Source: Congregibacter litoralis KT71 (GTDB lineage Bacteria; Pseudomonadota; Gammaproteobacteria; Pseudomonadales; Halieaceae). From it: DNA of 64,000 nt. The stretch spans positions 806,809 to 870,808 of the forward strand of contig NZ_CM002299.1 in the NCBI RefSeq assembly GCF_000153125.2. The letters are read 5' to 3'. The notes below the pieces were generated by a model, which was not told where the DNA came from, did not search any database, and saw only the letters and a list, made by a program, of their open reading frames with translations. Of the stretch, positions 22,855 through 31,696 are shown piece by piece. Positions within the stretch are counted from its first letter, which is position 1, and every line of letters starts with the position of its first letter. A program made the translations under genes and the position numbers.

Positions 22855-23439
22855 TTATGTCGTCTTATGGAAGCTTGCGTTAAAGTGCCGGCGGCATAGG
22901 GAGACGTAGCGGTCGTTACCCCCGATCTCTACCTGGGCGCCCGCGGTGACGGTGGTTCCGTCTGCGTCCTGACGCACCACCATGGTCGCTTTTTTACCGC
23001 AATGGCAGATGGTTTTGATCTCTTTCAGGTTGTCAGCCCAGGCAAGCAGATACTTGCTGCCCTCGAAAGGTTCGCCGCGAAAATCCGTACGTAGCCCGTA
23101 GGCAAGCACCGGAATTTTCAGCTCGTCACAGACTTTTCCCAACGCGAAAACCTGCTCTTTAGTCAGAAATTGCGCTTCGTCGATCAGCACGCAGTCCAGG
23201 CTTTCGGCGTGATGCTTCTCGGCGACTATCGCAAACACATCCGCCTCGCGATCAAATATAAAGGCATCCGCTCCGATCCCGATGCGCGATGTCACCCGCC
23301 CACTGCCAAAACGATCGTCCAGTGCCGGCGCCATGATCAGGGTACGCATGCCTCGTTCGACATAGTTGTAGCTGGACTGTAGTAGCGTTGTCGATTTACC
23401 GGCGTTCATGGATGAGTAATGAAAATACAGCTTAGCCAA
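22855..23439 (-). CDS. tdk: Thymidine kinase
   Basis: Phosphorylates thymidine (and deoxyuridine) to dTMP in salvage. It has 194 residues, the type II bacterial/human TK1 class. The Walker A loop is SSMNAGKST (about 8-16), [14 protein letters not shown] carries the catalytic Glu region, and the lasso region contains the zinc ligands [11 protein letters not shown]...CRRHF. No frame problem is seen. It stands alone on the minus strand between two plus-strand genes. Confidence 0.97.
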   Translation of the reverse strand: MAKLYFHYSSMNAGKSTTLLQSSYNYVERGMRTLIMAPALDDRFGSGRVTSRIGIGADAFIFDREADVFAIVAEKHHAESLDCVLIDEAQFLTKEQVFALGKVCDELKIPVLAYGLRTDFRGEPFEGSKYLLAWADNLKEIKTICHCGKKATMVVRQDADGTTVTAGAQVEIGGNDRYVSLCRRHFNASFHKTT

Positions 23440-23594
23440 GGGGCCTCCTGCGTAGTGCCTGAGTATTTGTGGAACCCTAGCCCGCGATACAGTGACGCAA
23501 AGCTAAGGGGTAAGCATGCCACAGTCTCCGTGGCACGGGGCTCCACCGCGGTGCATACTGAAGACTTATTGGTTTCTAAATCCGGCGACAAGCA

Positions 23595-24488
23595 ATGACG
23601 CGTATTCCGAACTGGGGTAGCTTGCGCTCCCTCAGGGTTTTAGCCCTTTCTGCACTGATTATGAGCTCTGTTTCCCCGGCAGCGGCGAATACCTCGCTCT
23701 ACAGCTACGGCGGGGTTAACGATGAGGCGCTGGCACTCTATCGGCAAGGCTGGTCTGAGATTCTCGAGCGGGGACGTTGGGCTGAGGCTGAGCGACTCTA
23801 TCGGGCAGCCCTGGTCCTGGCGCCGGACTTTGTGATTGCAAAGAGTGTGCTGGCACGCATGACGGATGATGCCGCGGAGCGAGAGGCCCTGGTTCATGAG
23901 ATTAACCGAAGCAGAGGGCGTGTCGATGTAAGGGGGCAACTCATTCTCGATCCCTACGCCATGACGCTCACGCTTATTACGGCCCGGGAGAGCGGAGCAA
24001 CGCTCAGAGCCGGGTTTCGCGAGGATCTGACGAATCTGGCGATTGCCAACTATCAGAAATTTATTGAGCACTATCCGGATGAATGGGCGGTTCGCATCGA
24101 ATATCTGGAGTGGATTCACGCAAAACAGGGGCCGGGCGAAGCGCTTCGCGCCATAGAGGCAATGAAAGCAGCAAACCCGGCCCACGGCGCACGATTGAGT
24201 TATTTTCCTGCATCGTTCTATGCGGAAATCGGCGACTTTGCCAAGGCGACAGAGGAGGCAGAGCGCTTTATCCGTCAGTTGGGCCCGGGCGACTGGCCGC
24301 AGGCTCACTACATTGGCGCATTCATCGCTCACTTGCAGGGGGATTACCGCCTCGCCTCTGAATCAATCAATGATGCCCTGCGGCTTGATCCGCAGCACAT
24401 CATCGCTCAGCGTCTCAAGGTGGAAATTGAGAAGGCTCTCAATGACCGGTCATTGCAGGTCGAGACGGAAGAGCCGGAAGATAGCTGA
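23595..24488 (+). CDS. Exported TPR-repeat protein, unknown function
   Basis: 297 residues with a Sec signal peptide ending near AAA (LSALIMSSVSPAAANTS). At least three TPR-like helical pairs are visible: DEALALYRQGWSEILERGRWAEAERLYRAALVLAP near 40-75, IANYQKFIEHYPDEWAVRIEYLEW near 150, and FAKATEEAERFIRQLG...LASESINDALRLDPQHIIA near 215-280. The location is periplasmic and a partner-binding scaffold is likely. A short lipoprotein gene follows about 130 bp downstream. I do not recognise a specific family. Confidence 0.7.
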   Translation: MTRIPNWGSLRSLRVLALSALIMSSVSPAAANTSLYSYGGVNDEALALYRQGWSEILERGRWAEAERLYRAALVLAPDFVIAKSVLARMTDDAAEREALVHEINRSRGRVDVRGQLILDPYAMTLTLITARESGATLRAGFREDLTNLAIANYQKFIEHYPDEWAVRIEYLEWIHAKQGPGEALRAIEAMKAANPAHGARLSYFPASFYAEIGDFAKATEEAERFIRQLGPGDWPQAHYIGAFIAHLQGDYRLASESINDALRLDPQHIIAQRLKVEIEKALNDRSLQVETEEPEDS

Positions 24489-24621
24489 AGCTTTAACAGC
24501 TTTGAGGCAAAGAGGATGCAGGTGGCGAACAGTGCAAGAAAAAACAAAGCCCGATTGTTCGTCATCCGCGGCGCTAGCCAGAGCCGGTTATAATCACAAA
24601 ATGCAAAGAGAGGATTCAGGC

Positions 24622-25077
24622 ATGTTTAAGAAAGTTCTTGCGGTAGCAGCTGCCGGTTGTCTCCTGGGCGCCTGCGCCGGGCGCAGCGACTATCAAACCT
24701 TCTATCACGCTGAGCAGGGCGATTACGACGCCGCCCTGACCGCTGCTCAGGCGGCGAAAGGCAGCAGCATCGAAGGCTTTCTCTTTGGAAGCGGTGCCAG
24801 CCAATGTCGCGACTACAACGCCGTGGTCACCGTTCATGTCGCACAGGGGGATTTTCCCGGGGCTTACGCTGCCTGCAGGGATTACGAAAACGAGTGCGCC
24901 GTGGTGCCCGACACGGACCTTTGCTTTAGCTACTCCATGAGCGATTTAAATACCGCCGGATCCGACCGGGACCTTGCGAGTCGCCTCACGGAAGAAGCAA
25001 AGGAAAGCCTGCACTTTCGCTGGCTGATGCTGCGAGATGATTACGAGGGCAAAGCGCTAAAGCGACCGCTTTATTAG
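24622..25077 (+). CDS. Small predicted lipoprotein, unknown function
   Basis: 151 residues from the ATG at 24622 (MFKKVLAVAAAGCLLGACAG), chosen because it starts a compact lipoprotein signal with lipobox LLGAC; an in-frame ATG at 24601 is also possible. The mature part has five or more Cys in CRDYNAVV, AACRDYENECA and TDLCFSY, plus TPR-like AEQGDYDAALTAAQAAKG and VAQGDFPGAYAACRD. It is probably anchored in the outer membrane. No known family is recognised. Confidence 0.65.
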   Translation: MFKKVLAVAAAGCLLGACAGRSDYQTFYHAEQGDYDAALTAAQAAKGSSIEGFLFGSGASQCRDYNAVVTVHVAQGDFPGAYAACRDYENECAVVPDTDLCFSYSMSDLNTAGSDRDLASRLTEEAKESLHFRWLMLRDDYEGKALKRPLY

Positions 25078-25127
25078 GTCGTCCTTCAGCCTCACTGTTT
25101 GGGGGGAGGGGGTGAGAACCCAGACAG

Positions 25128-25703
25128 CTAGCCTGCTTTCGGTATAAACCGTAGGGAAACCCCGTTGTTGCACCAGCGCTCACCCGTGGGCGCCGGGCCG
25201 TCACTGAAGACATGGCCGTGATGACCTCCGCAGCGTGCACAGTGGTACTCGGTGCGGGGGAAAATTAATTTAAAGTCTTTCTTTGTCTCGAAGGCCTCAG
25301 GAATAGCAGTGAAAAAGCTGGGCCAACCCGTGCCACTGTCGTACTTCATTTGCGATGTAAACACCGGTAAGTCGCAGCCCGCGCAGGCAAATACCCCATC
25401 GCGCTTTTCATCATTCAGGGGACTGGTGAAGGGACGCTCCGTAGCCTCTCGACGGAGCACATCAAAGGCCAGGGGCTGATCAAGGCGTTTGCGCCATTCC
25501 TCTTTGCTGAGTTCAAGCTTCTCCCGGGGGTTGACGGTTTCGAAACCCTCAGGAAGAAAGCTCCGCCACTGCGACTGTATGTCCTCGAGCATCACGCTTC
25601 CCTTTTCCCTCGCCCAGAGCATTGGCACCGACGCCGAAAAAGCGGCCGCCGTGGTCCCCAGTGCGACCTTGCAGGTCGCTGATAAAAAATTACGTCTATT
25701 CAT
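25128..25703 (-). CDS. msrB: Peptide-methionine (R)-S-oxide reductase with export signal
   Basis: Repairs methionine-R-sulfoxide in proteins. The 191 residues begin with a twin-arginine-like signal (NRRNFLSATCKVALGTTAAA), so the enzyme is probably periplasmic. Zinc ligands are C107 and C110 (FACAGCDLPVF) and C155 and C158 (HCARCGGHHGHVF). The catalytic cysteine is C178 in GERWCNNGVSLRFIP, and SGTGWPSFF is the substrate loop. It is convergent with the lipoprotein gene. Periplasmic MsrB fused to a Tat-type signal is less common than the cytosolic form. Confidence 0.93.
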   Translation of the reverse strand: MNRRNFLSATCKVALGTTAAAFSASVPMLWAREKGSVMLEDIQSQWRSFLPEGFETVNPREKLELSKEEWRKRLDQPLAFDVLRREATERPFTSPLNDEKRDGVFACAGCDLPVFTSQMKYDSGTGWPSFFTAIPEAFETKKDFKLIFPRTEYHCARCGGHHGHVFSDGPAPTGERWCNNGVSLRFIPKAG

Positions 25704-25846
25704 AGTCAGTAAGACACGCGCGCTTAAGAATAATTCCCTATACGCTGCTCTGGAAAAGATGGATCCTCCTATGCCCTCGGTCCCGGTTAGCTTGTAAGCT
25801 TCCCGGCAGAGACACCGCCGCCCTTTGAAAGGGCCCAGGAGCGAAG

Positions 25847-26509
25847 ATGAGTGGAGCCCGGATACCGCCCGCCGCGGGCAGTGGTATTAGCCTTGAGGAA
25901 CAGCACCGAATAGAACGCATCAGTGGGGAACTCCGCACGGGAGTGGCGGAGCTCGGGGACCTGGGGCCGGCGATCAGTATCTTCGGTTCTGCCCGCGTGG
26001 CGGAGGACAGCTGGGAATATCGCAGCGCCCAATCTTTGGGGAAACTCATGGCCGAGGCGGGGGTTTCCGTTATCACCGGGGGTGGTCCCGGGGTCATGGA
26101 GGCGGGGAACCGAGGCGCACGTTCCGGTGAGGGGCGCTCTATCGGTTTGAACATTACGCTTCCCCACGAGCAGCTTGCCAACCCCTATGTGGATACGGAT
26201 ATCGCGTTCCGCTACTTTTTTACCCGAAAATTTATGCTGATTCGCTATGCCATGGGTTTTGCTATTTATCCCGGGGGCATGGGTACTATCGACGAGCTGT
26301 TTGAGCTCCTTACCCTGGTGCAAACCGGTAAGCTGCAACCCTGTCCTATGGTCCTTGTCGGCCATGATTACTGGAGCGGGCTGTACAACTGGCTTGCCCG
26401 GGAATGCGTGACCCGCGGGTACATCGAACCGGCCGACCTTGATTTGCTTGAAGTGGTTCCCGATGAGGAAGTGGCCGCCGAAGTGCTTCTGGACAAAATC
26501 AGGCGGTAG
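25847..26509 (+). CDS. LOG-family nucleotide phosphoribohydrolase
   Basis: 220 residues of the LOG/YvdD Rossmann-like family (TIGR00730 type), which cleaves the N-glycosidic bond of nucleoside 5'-monophosphates. Signature segments are AISIFGSARVAEDS, VITGGGPGVMEAGNRGA and the PGGMGTIDELFELLTLVQTGK loop. A good Shine-Dalgarno (AGGAGCGAAG) precedes the ATG. It is followed 57 bp later by a SixA-like gene on the same strand. The true substrate in bacteria of this type is not established. Confidence 0.92.
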   Translation: MSGARIPPAAGSGISLEEQHRIERISGELRTGVAELGDLGPAISIFGSARVAEDSWEYRSAQSLGKLMAEAGVSVITGGGPGVMEAGNRGARSGEGRSIGLNITLPHEQLANPYVDTDIAFRYFFTRKFMLIRYAMGFAIYPGGMGTIDELFELLTLVQTGKLQPCPMVLVGHDYWSGLYNWLARECVTRGYIEPADLDLLEVVPDEEVAAEVLLDKIRR

Positions 26510-26566
26510 ATCCCGGACCCGCAGGCAAATCGTGCAGGTAGTGAAGGATCTCAGGGGAGAAAAGTA

Positions 26567-27064
26567 ATGAAAGTGCTGCATCTAATGCGCCATGCCAAGT
26601 CCAGCTGGCAGGCGGCGGGTTTAAGTGATCACGAGCGTGAGCTGAATGAACGGGGTTTTAGAGACGCTCCGCGCATGGGCCAGGCTCTGGCGAAGTTTGT
26701 GTCGCCACAACCGATACATTGCAGCTCGGCGACGCGCGCCCGACAGACGCTAGCAGGGCTGTGTGACGGCTGGCCCGCCATGGCTGTCCAGCAGCATGAA
26801 GTTGACGACGCTCTCTACACCTTCGACTGTCAGGACTTGATGATCTGGCTTCAGGGGTATCAGGGCGACGGTGAGAGCTGTTTTTTACTGGGACACAATC
26901 CCGGGCTCACGGATTTCTGCAATCAGCTGGTGGGGCGGCGGGCCATCGATAATCTACCGACGGCCGGCTATCTGCAACTGGATATTCCCGTTGGTCACTG
27001 GAGTGATGTAACCGATGGAATTGCCGTACTCACGGAATGGCAATTCCCCCGGGGTCTTCCCTGA
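26567..27064 (+). CDS. sixA: SixA-like histidine phosphatase
   Basis: 165 residues of the histidine-phosphatase (phosphoglycerate-mutase-like) superfamily. The phosphohistidine motif is RHAKSSW (H9), followed by SSATRARQTLAGL and the second His in LLGHNPGLTDFCNQL. SixA in E. coli acts on phosphorylated His in phosphotransfer proteins, but members of this compact family may have other targets. GGGGAGAAAAGTA gives a strong ribosome site before the ATG. Confidence 0.88.
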   Translation: MKVLHLMRHAKSSWQAAGLSDHERELNERGFRDAPRMGQALAKFVSPQPIHCSSATRARQTLAGLCDGWPAMAVQQHEVDDALYTFDCQDLMIWLQGYQGDGESCFLLGHNPGLTDFCNQLVGRRAIDNLPTAGYLQLDIPVGHWSDVTDGIAVLTEWQFPRGLP

Positions 27065-27095
27065 TACGCTGCTTTGCTCCCGGGGGAAGTCGCCT

Positions 27096-28070
27096 TTAAG
27101 CGGCGGATGCTGTGCCCACCACGTCGCGCCCGTGGGGGCGTGAGTAGTCGATGTCCGGACCCCCGGGAACGATGCCCGTGGGATTGATGGTCCCGTGGGA
27201 GGCGTAGTAATGGGTTTTGATGTGATGAAAATCCACCGTCTCGGCAAGATCTCCCAGCTGATAGATCTCGCGTACATAGCCCGGAATGTGGTCAAAATCC
27301 TCCAGGCGGTTTCGATTGCACTTGAAGTGCCCGTGATACACCGCATCAAAACGGATGAGGGTGGTGAAAAGGCGAATATCCGCCTCCGTCAGGGTGTCTC
27401 CACAGAGGTAACGGTTGTCGGCCAGGTGCGCGTCAATGCGATCCAGCTCTGCGAACACCTCGTCGTAGGCTTCTTCATAGGCATCCTGGGCGGTGGCAAA
27501 ACCCGCGCGATAAACCCCGTTGTTGATGGCGGGATAAATACGCGCATTCCATGCGTCGATGCGCTGACGCAGGGCTTTGGGGTAAAGATCCAGGCGATTA
27601 CCCGTGAGATCGTCAAAAGCTGTCCCCAGCATGCGGATGATTTCTGCTGATTCGTTGTTAACGATGGACTGCGTCTTCTTGTCCCAAAGCACCGGTACGG
27701 TAACGCGGCCGCTGTAGTCACGCCGGGCCGTGGTGTACACCTGGTGCATGTAGCGGTGTCCCTGGACGATATCGCCGGAGCTGCCCTCATCGGTGGCAAA
27801 TGTCCATCCGTTTTCCAGCATGATGGGGCTGACCACGGATACGTCTATATGGGATTGCAGATCTTTGAGGCTGCGAAACATTAAGGTGCGGTGGGCCCAG
27901 GGGCAGGCCAGGGAGACGTAGAGGTGGTAGCGGCCGGATTCTGCAGGAAATTCACTATCGGGACCGCCAATGCTGTGTCTGAATTGCGCGTCCTCACGAA
28001 CAAAGCGTCCGCCTGATTCGCTGGTGTCATACCAGCGATTCTTCCAGACTCCATCGACTAATAAACCCAT
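27096..28070 (-). CDS. yqjG: Glutathionyl-hydroquinone reductase (YqjG/xi-class GST)
   Basis: 324 residues. Reduces glutathionyl-hydroquinones to hydroquinones with glutathione. The thioredoxin-like N-terminal half carries the CPWA active site (LACPWAHRTLMF, C56) typical of xi-class enzymes. A helical C-terminal half contains EAYDEVFAELDRIDAHLADNRYLCG and DIRLFTTLIRFDAVYHGHFKCNRN. Its neighbours, a LysR regulator and a pirin, mirror the E. coli yqjG...yhaJ-yhaK region, suggesting a shared response to quinones or aromatics. Confidence 0.94.
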   Translation of the reverse strand: MGLLVDGVWKNRWYDTSESGGRFVREDAQFRHSIGGPDSEFPAESGRYHLYVSLACPWAHRTLMFRSLKDLQSHIDVSVVSPIMLENGWTFATDEGSSGDIVQGHRYMHQVYTTARRDYSGRVTVPVLWDKKTQSIVNNESAEIIRMLGTAFDDLTGNRLDLYPKALRQRIDAWNARIYPAINNGVYRAGFATAQDAYEEAYDEVFAELDRIDAHLADNRYLCGDTLTEADIRLFTTLIRFDAVYHGHFKCNRNRLEDFDHIPGYVREIYQLGDLAETVDFHHIKTHYYASHGTINPTGIVPGGPDIDYSRPHGRDVVGTASAA

Positions 28071-28175
28071 GGGCTGCTCTCCTCTGTTGATGTGTGAATG
28101 ACTGAAACGGGTGTCATCCTAGTTTCGAATGAAAAGAACTAAAATCAGTTAAATCCCCATAAAGTATTCGATTTA

Positions 28176-29075
28176 TTAGAACGATTTCAGGTCTGCCGCC
28201 TGCTCCATGAGCAACGCGCCCAGACGACAGGTGGCAGGACCCGCCTTGTCCGAGTCCGCATAGGTGAGGTACAGGGAGACGCGGCGCCGGGAGCCCCGCT
28301 CCAGGGGAAGCTCCCGGAGATGACCCTGGGCCAGATCATCGCCAATACGCGTCATGGGGAGCCAGGCGAAGCCCATGCCCCGGCGGATCATTGCAATGGA
28401 GGTTGCCACATGGCTTACGGTCCAGCGCTGCTCCGCACCCAGCCACCCGGAGTCAACGCGTTGCCCCGTGGCCGAGTCCCGGACGACGATTTGCCGCTCC
28501 GCCGCGAGATCCTGAAGATTGAGTGTCCGACCCAGGCCGTGAAGCGCATGATCAGGGTGAGACACCGCGATGAATTCCACATCCATAAGGGGTTCGCCTA
28601 AAAATCCAGGCGGTACCGTGCCCGTCACGAGGAGATCCACCTCACCCCGGAGCAGTTGTTCAGAGCCGCCGGACAGCACGCTCTCCACCAGTTCGACGCG
28701 TGTATAGGGAAACTCTCTCGACAGATTCGCGAGGGCTTCGGCGAGGCAGTGCTGGGGAAAGATCTCATCGATGGCGACCCGAAGTTCGGGTTCATTCCCC
28801 CGGGAGAGGCCCCCGGCAATCACTTCCAGTTGTTCCGCCTGCTCAATAAGTTGCTGTGCACGACGAAGCATCAATTCACCCGCGTCGGTGAGTTGGGCCT
28901 TGCGACCAACGACTTCCAGAAGTTGCAGATCCCGCTGGCTTTGCAGCTTGTGGACCGCGTGGTTGATGCTGGACTGACTCTTATGGATCGCCTCGGCGGC
29001 CTGAGCAAAACCACCATGCTCAACGACCGCGCGAAACATTCGCCACTGCTCAAGGGTGCTGCGATTCATGCTCAA
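28176..29075 (-). CDS. LysR-type transcriptional regulator (YhaJ-like)
   Basis: 299 residues. The N-terminal winged HTH (about 5-65, LEQWRMFRAVVEHGGFAQAAEAIHKSQSSINHAVHKLQ) is followed by a periplasmic-binding-protein-like effector domain (about 90-295). It is divergent from the pirin gene, with about 96 bp between the start codons, the usual place for a LysR operator. The yqjG-like gene lies 105 bp downstream on the same strand. From gene order it is probably the counterpart of E. coli YhaJ; the ligand is unknown. Confidence 0.9.
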   Translation of the reverse strand: MSMNRSTLEQWRMFRAVVEHGGFAQAAEAIHKSQSSINHAVHKLQSQRDLQLLEVVGRKAQLTDAGELMLRRAQQLIEQAEQLEVIAGGLSRGNEPELRVAIDEIFPQHCLAEALANLSREFPYTRVELVESVLSGGSEQLLRGEVDLLVTGTVPPGFLGEPLMDVEFIAVSHPDHALHGLGRTLNLQDLAAERQIVVRDSATGQRVDSGWLGAEQRWTVSHVATSIAMIRRGMGFAWLPMTRIGDDLAQGHLRELPLERGSRRRVSLYLTYADSDKAGPATCRLGALLMEQAADLKSF

Positions 29076-29171
29076 CGTCTTTTATCTAAAAAATCGAAAG
29101 GTAAGCGCCAAATAAAGCAATATTCTTACGATTTAACAAGCGCTAATCTGGGGCAAATGGAGGGATCTACT

Positions 29172-30014
29172 ATGAATCGACAAGTACAGCAGGTGATAAA
29201 AGCACAGCCGAGTATGGATGGTGCCGGTGTGGCGATTCAGCGGGTGGCCGGCTTTGAGCAACGGGGGATGGACCCGGTGCTCATGATTGATGAGTTGCGG
29301 TCGGAGCACCGCGAGGACTTTGCGGCGGGCTTCCCGCCTCATCCCCATCGCGGCATGCAAACGCTGACCTATATGAAGCACGGGGGCATCATTCACGAGG
29401 ATAGCCAGGGTAACCGCGGTGAGATTCGCAGCGGCGGCGCGCAGTACATGAGCGCGGGTCGCGGCATCATTCACTCCGAAATGCCCACGCAGGACAGTAT
29501 GGGGTTGCACGGCTTCCAGCTGTGGTTCAACTTACCCGCAGCGCAAAAGATGGATGCGCCCCGTTATCGGGATCTCCCCGGGGACGAACTCACTGAAGCT
29601 CAGGGTGAGGGCGCCCGGTTTATCGCCGTGTCCGGGAATTGGCAACTGAACGGTATGTCCCCCATCGAGGGGCCCCTTCGGGAGCTGGCGCCTCAGGCCG
29701 CATTGGGGGATCTGACCGTCGAGGCGGGCGTGGAGGTCACCCTGGAGACCGGTGCCGGGGAGTCTGTTATGGCCTACATCTATGACGGCAGTCTGGAACA
29801 TGAGGGTACGAGGTTTCCTGAGCGCCAGATGCTGTTGTTCGGCGAGGGCAGGGAGCTCCGCATAGGTGCTGGCGCCGAAGGGGCAGGGCTGCTGCTTCTG
29901 CGCGGTCAGCCTATCGGAGAGCGGGTGGTGCACTACGGCCCCTTTGTCATGAACAGCGAGGCGGAAATCGAGCAGGCAATTCGCGATTATCAGTCGGGGA
30001 GTTTCGCCGCTTAG
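29172..30014 (+). CDS. Pirin-family cupin protein (YhaK-like)
   Basis: 280 residues from the ATG at 29172, with GGAGG at 29159-29163 at good spacing; a frame continuing upstream is antisense to the regulator. The bicupin N-terminal metal site shows H57 and H59 (FPPHPHRGMQTLTYM) and H101 and E103 (GIIHSEMP), the usual Fe ligands. Bacterial pirins include quercetinase-like enzymes and redox sensors. The divergent LysR gene probably controls it. Confidence 0.93.
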   Translation: MNRQVQQVIKAQPSMDGAGVAIQRVAGFEQRGMDPVLMIDELRSEHREDFAAGFPPHPHRGMQTLTYMKHGGIIHEDSQGNRGEIRSGGAQYMSAGRGIIHSEMPTQDSMGLHGFQLWFNLPAAQKMDAPRYRDLPGDELTEAQGEGARFIAVSGNWQLNGMSPIEGPLRELAPQAALGDLTVEAGVEVTLETGAGESVMAYIYDGSLEHEGTRFPERQMLLFGEGRELRIGAGAEGAGLLLLRGQPIGERVVHYGPFVMNSEAEIEQAIRDYQSGSFAA

Positions 30015-30104
30015 CCTCGCTGTCATGACCGCCCGGGGTTCCCCGGGGCTGCAAGGGTTGCCCAATGGTGCTACCCTTGCGAGCTTTTGCATCTTGGATA
30101 AATC

Positions 30105-30374
30105 ATGCGTTTTTCCTTGTTAATCAGTGCATTAACGCTCGCCGCCGTGGGAGCAGTATCGGGCTGCGCGACCCCCGTGGAGCCCGAAATCCCCAACTTT
30201 ACGACTTGCAAAGAGCCCCGGCCTCAGGTCTGCACCATGATCTTCGCACCGGTGTGTGCCACCACCGTTTCGGGCGGCCTCGCAACACATGCCTCGGGCT
30301 GCAATGCCTGCGCCGACGATCAGGTGCTCACCTATGTTGATGGTGCCTGCGAGGAAGGGGGAGACAGTTTATGA
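30105..30374 (+). CDS. Small lipoprotein with Kazal-like domain
   Basis: 89 residues. A lipoprotein signal ends in lipobox VSGC (residues 18-21), then a single six-cysteine module (TTC, QVC, APVC, SGCNAC, DGAC) follows the Kazal pattern including the PVCxT and CNAC...Y..G.C spacing. Kazal modules usually inhibit serine proteases, so this could protect the envelope from proteases or merely be structural. Its TGA overlaps the ATG of the symporter gene (ATGA at 30371-30374), so the two are translationally coupled. Confidence 0.78.
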   Translation: MRFSLLISALTLAAVGAVSGCATPVEPEIPNFTTCKEPRPQVCTMIFAPVCATTVSGGLATHASGCNACADDQVLTYVDGACEEGGDSL

Positions 30375-31690
30375 GTCTCACCAATCGCATCCTTCTGGGT
30401 ATGCTGGCGGGCATCCTTCTCGGCTCTCTGTTAAACCTTATTGGTCATGGCAGCGCCGTGGATGGCACCCTGCGAACCATCATTGATGATTGGCTGGTAG
30501 GCGGATTCTTCGACGTCATCGGGCGTATCTTTGTCGCCTCCCTCAAGCTTCTCGTTGTACCCCTGGTGTTTGTTTCCCTGGTCTGCGGTTCCAGTTCCCT
30601 GGGTGATAGCGCGCGTATGGGACCCATTGCCGGTAAGACGCTGCTTTTTTACCTCGCCACTACGGCTATCGCTGTGTCTGTTGCACTTCTCGTTGCTGTC
30701 TTTATCGGCCCCGGCAGCTCCGTGGAACTCGATAGCAGCGCGGCGTTTGTTGCTACGGAACCGCCGCCCCTGAAGGAAGTGCTGGTCAACATCTTCCCCG
30801 CAAACCCCATCAAGGCGATGGCCGACGGGGAGATGCTGCAAATCATCGTCTTTGCCCTGCTCTTTGGCTACGCCCTGTCCCAGGCCGGTGACGCCGGACA
30901 ACGGATGGCCGCGTACTTCAGCGATCTCGAATCCATCGTGATGAAAATGGTGGGCGTGCTCATGGCCTTTGCACCCTACGGCGTGTTTGCCTTGCTGGGC
31001 CGGCTGTTCGCCGAGATGGGGCTCAGCGCCATCCTGGACCTGGGTGCTTACTTCCTGACGGTGCTGGGTGTGCTGGTTTTCCACGGCACCGTGACCTACG
31101 GATTGATTCTCAAGACCCTCACGGGTCTGCCACCGCGGATCATGCTCAAGAAGATGCGCTCCGTCTGGGCCTTTGCGTTCTCCACGGCCTCATCGGGCGC
31201 GACCCTTCCCATCACCCTGCGCACCGTTGAGAAAAAACTGGGGGTCCACAATTCCGTTGCCGGTTTCACCGTTCCCCTGGGGGCGACTATCAACATGGAC
31301 GGCACCGCGATCATGCAGGGCGTGGCGACGGTGTTCATTGCCGAGGTTTATGGTTTTGATCTCAGTATGACGGCGTACATCACGGTGATATTGACGGCGA
31401 CCCTCGCTTCCGTGGGGACCGCCGCGGTCCCCGGTGTCGGCCTGATTACCCTTGCCATGGTGCTCGAGCAGGCAGGTCTGCCCGTTGAGGGCATTGCGCT
31501 GATTATCGGTGTTGATCGTCTTCTGGATATGGTCCGCACCATGGTGAATGTTACCGGTGATGCCACGGCATCCGTGGTGGTGGGTAAAAGTGAGGGGCAG
31601 TTTGACGAGGAAGTTTTCTTCAACCCCAATGCCGATTCCCAGAAGGAGTCCAGGGATCACGCTAGCGCCGCCGGCGCTGCGGGGGGGTGA
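30371..31690 (+). CDS. Dicarboxylate/amino acid:cation symporter (DAACS, GltP/DctA family)
   Basis: 439-residue inner-membrane transporter taking up glutamate, aspartate or C4-dicarboxylates with Na+ or H+. Family landmarks are the HP1 loop FSTASSGATLPITL, TM7 GATINMDGTAIMQGVATVF, HP2 TLASVGTAAVPGVGLITLAMVL, and TM8 IIGVDRLLDMVRTMVNVTGDA with the substrate-binding Asp and Asn. It is co-translated with the upstream Kazal lipoprotein and followed 7 bp later by an MBL-fold gene. The substrate cannot be set from sequence alone. Confidence 0.94.
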   Translation: MSLTNRILLGMLAGILLGSLLNLIGHGSAVDGTLRTIIDDWLVGGFFDVIGRIFVASLKLLVVPLVFVSLVCGSSSLGDSARMGPIAGKTLLFYLATTAIAVSVALLVAVFIGPGSSVELDSSAAFVATEPPPLKEVLVNIFPANPIKAMADGEMLQIIVFALLFGYALSQAGDAGQRMAAYFSDLESIVMKMVGVLMAFAPYGVFALLGRLFAEMGLSAILDLGAYFLTVLGVLVFHGTVTYGLILKTLTGLPPRIMLKKMRSVWAFAFSTASSGATLPITLRTVEKKLGVHNSVAGFTVPLGATINMDGTAIMQGVATVFIAEVYGFDLSMTAYITVILTATLASVGTAAVPGVGLITLAMVLEQAGLPVEGIALIIGVDRLLDMVRTMVNVTGDATASVVVGKSEGQFDEEVFFNPNADSQKESRDHASAAGAAGG

Positions 31691-31696
31691 GTCGCT

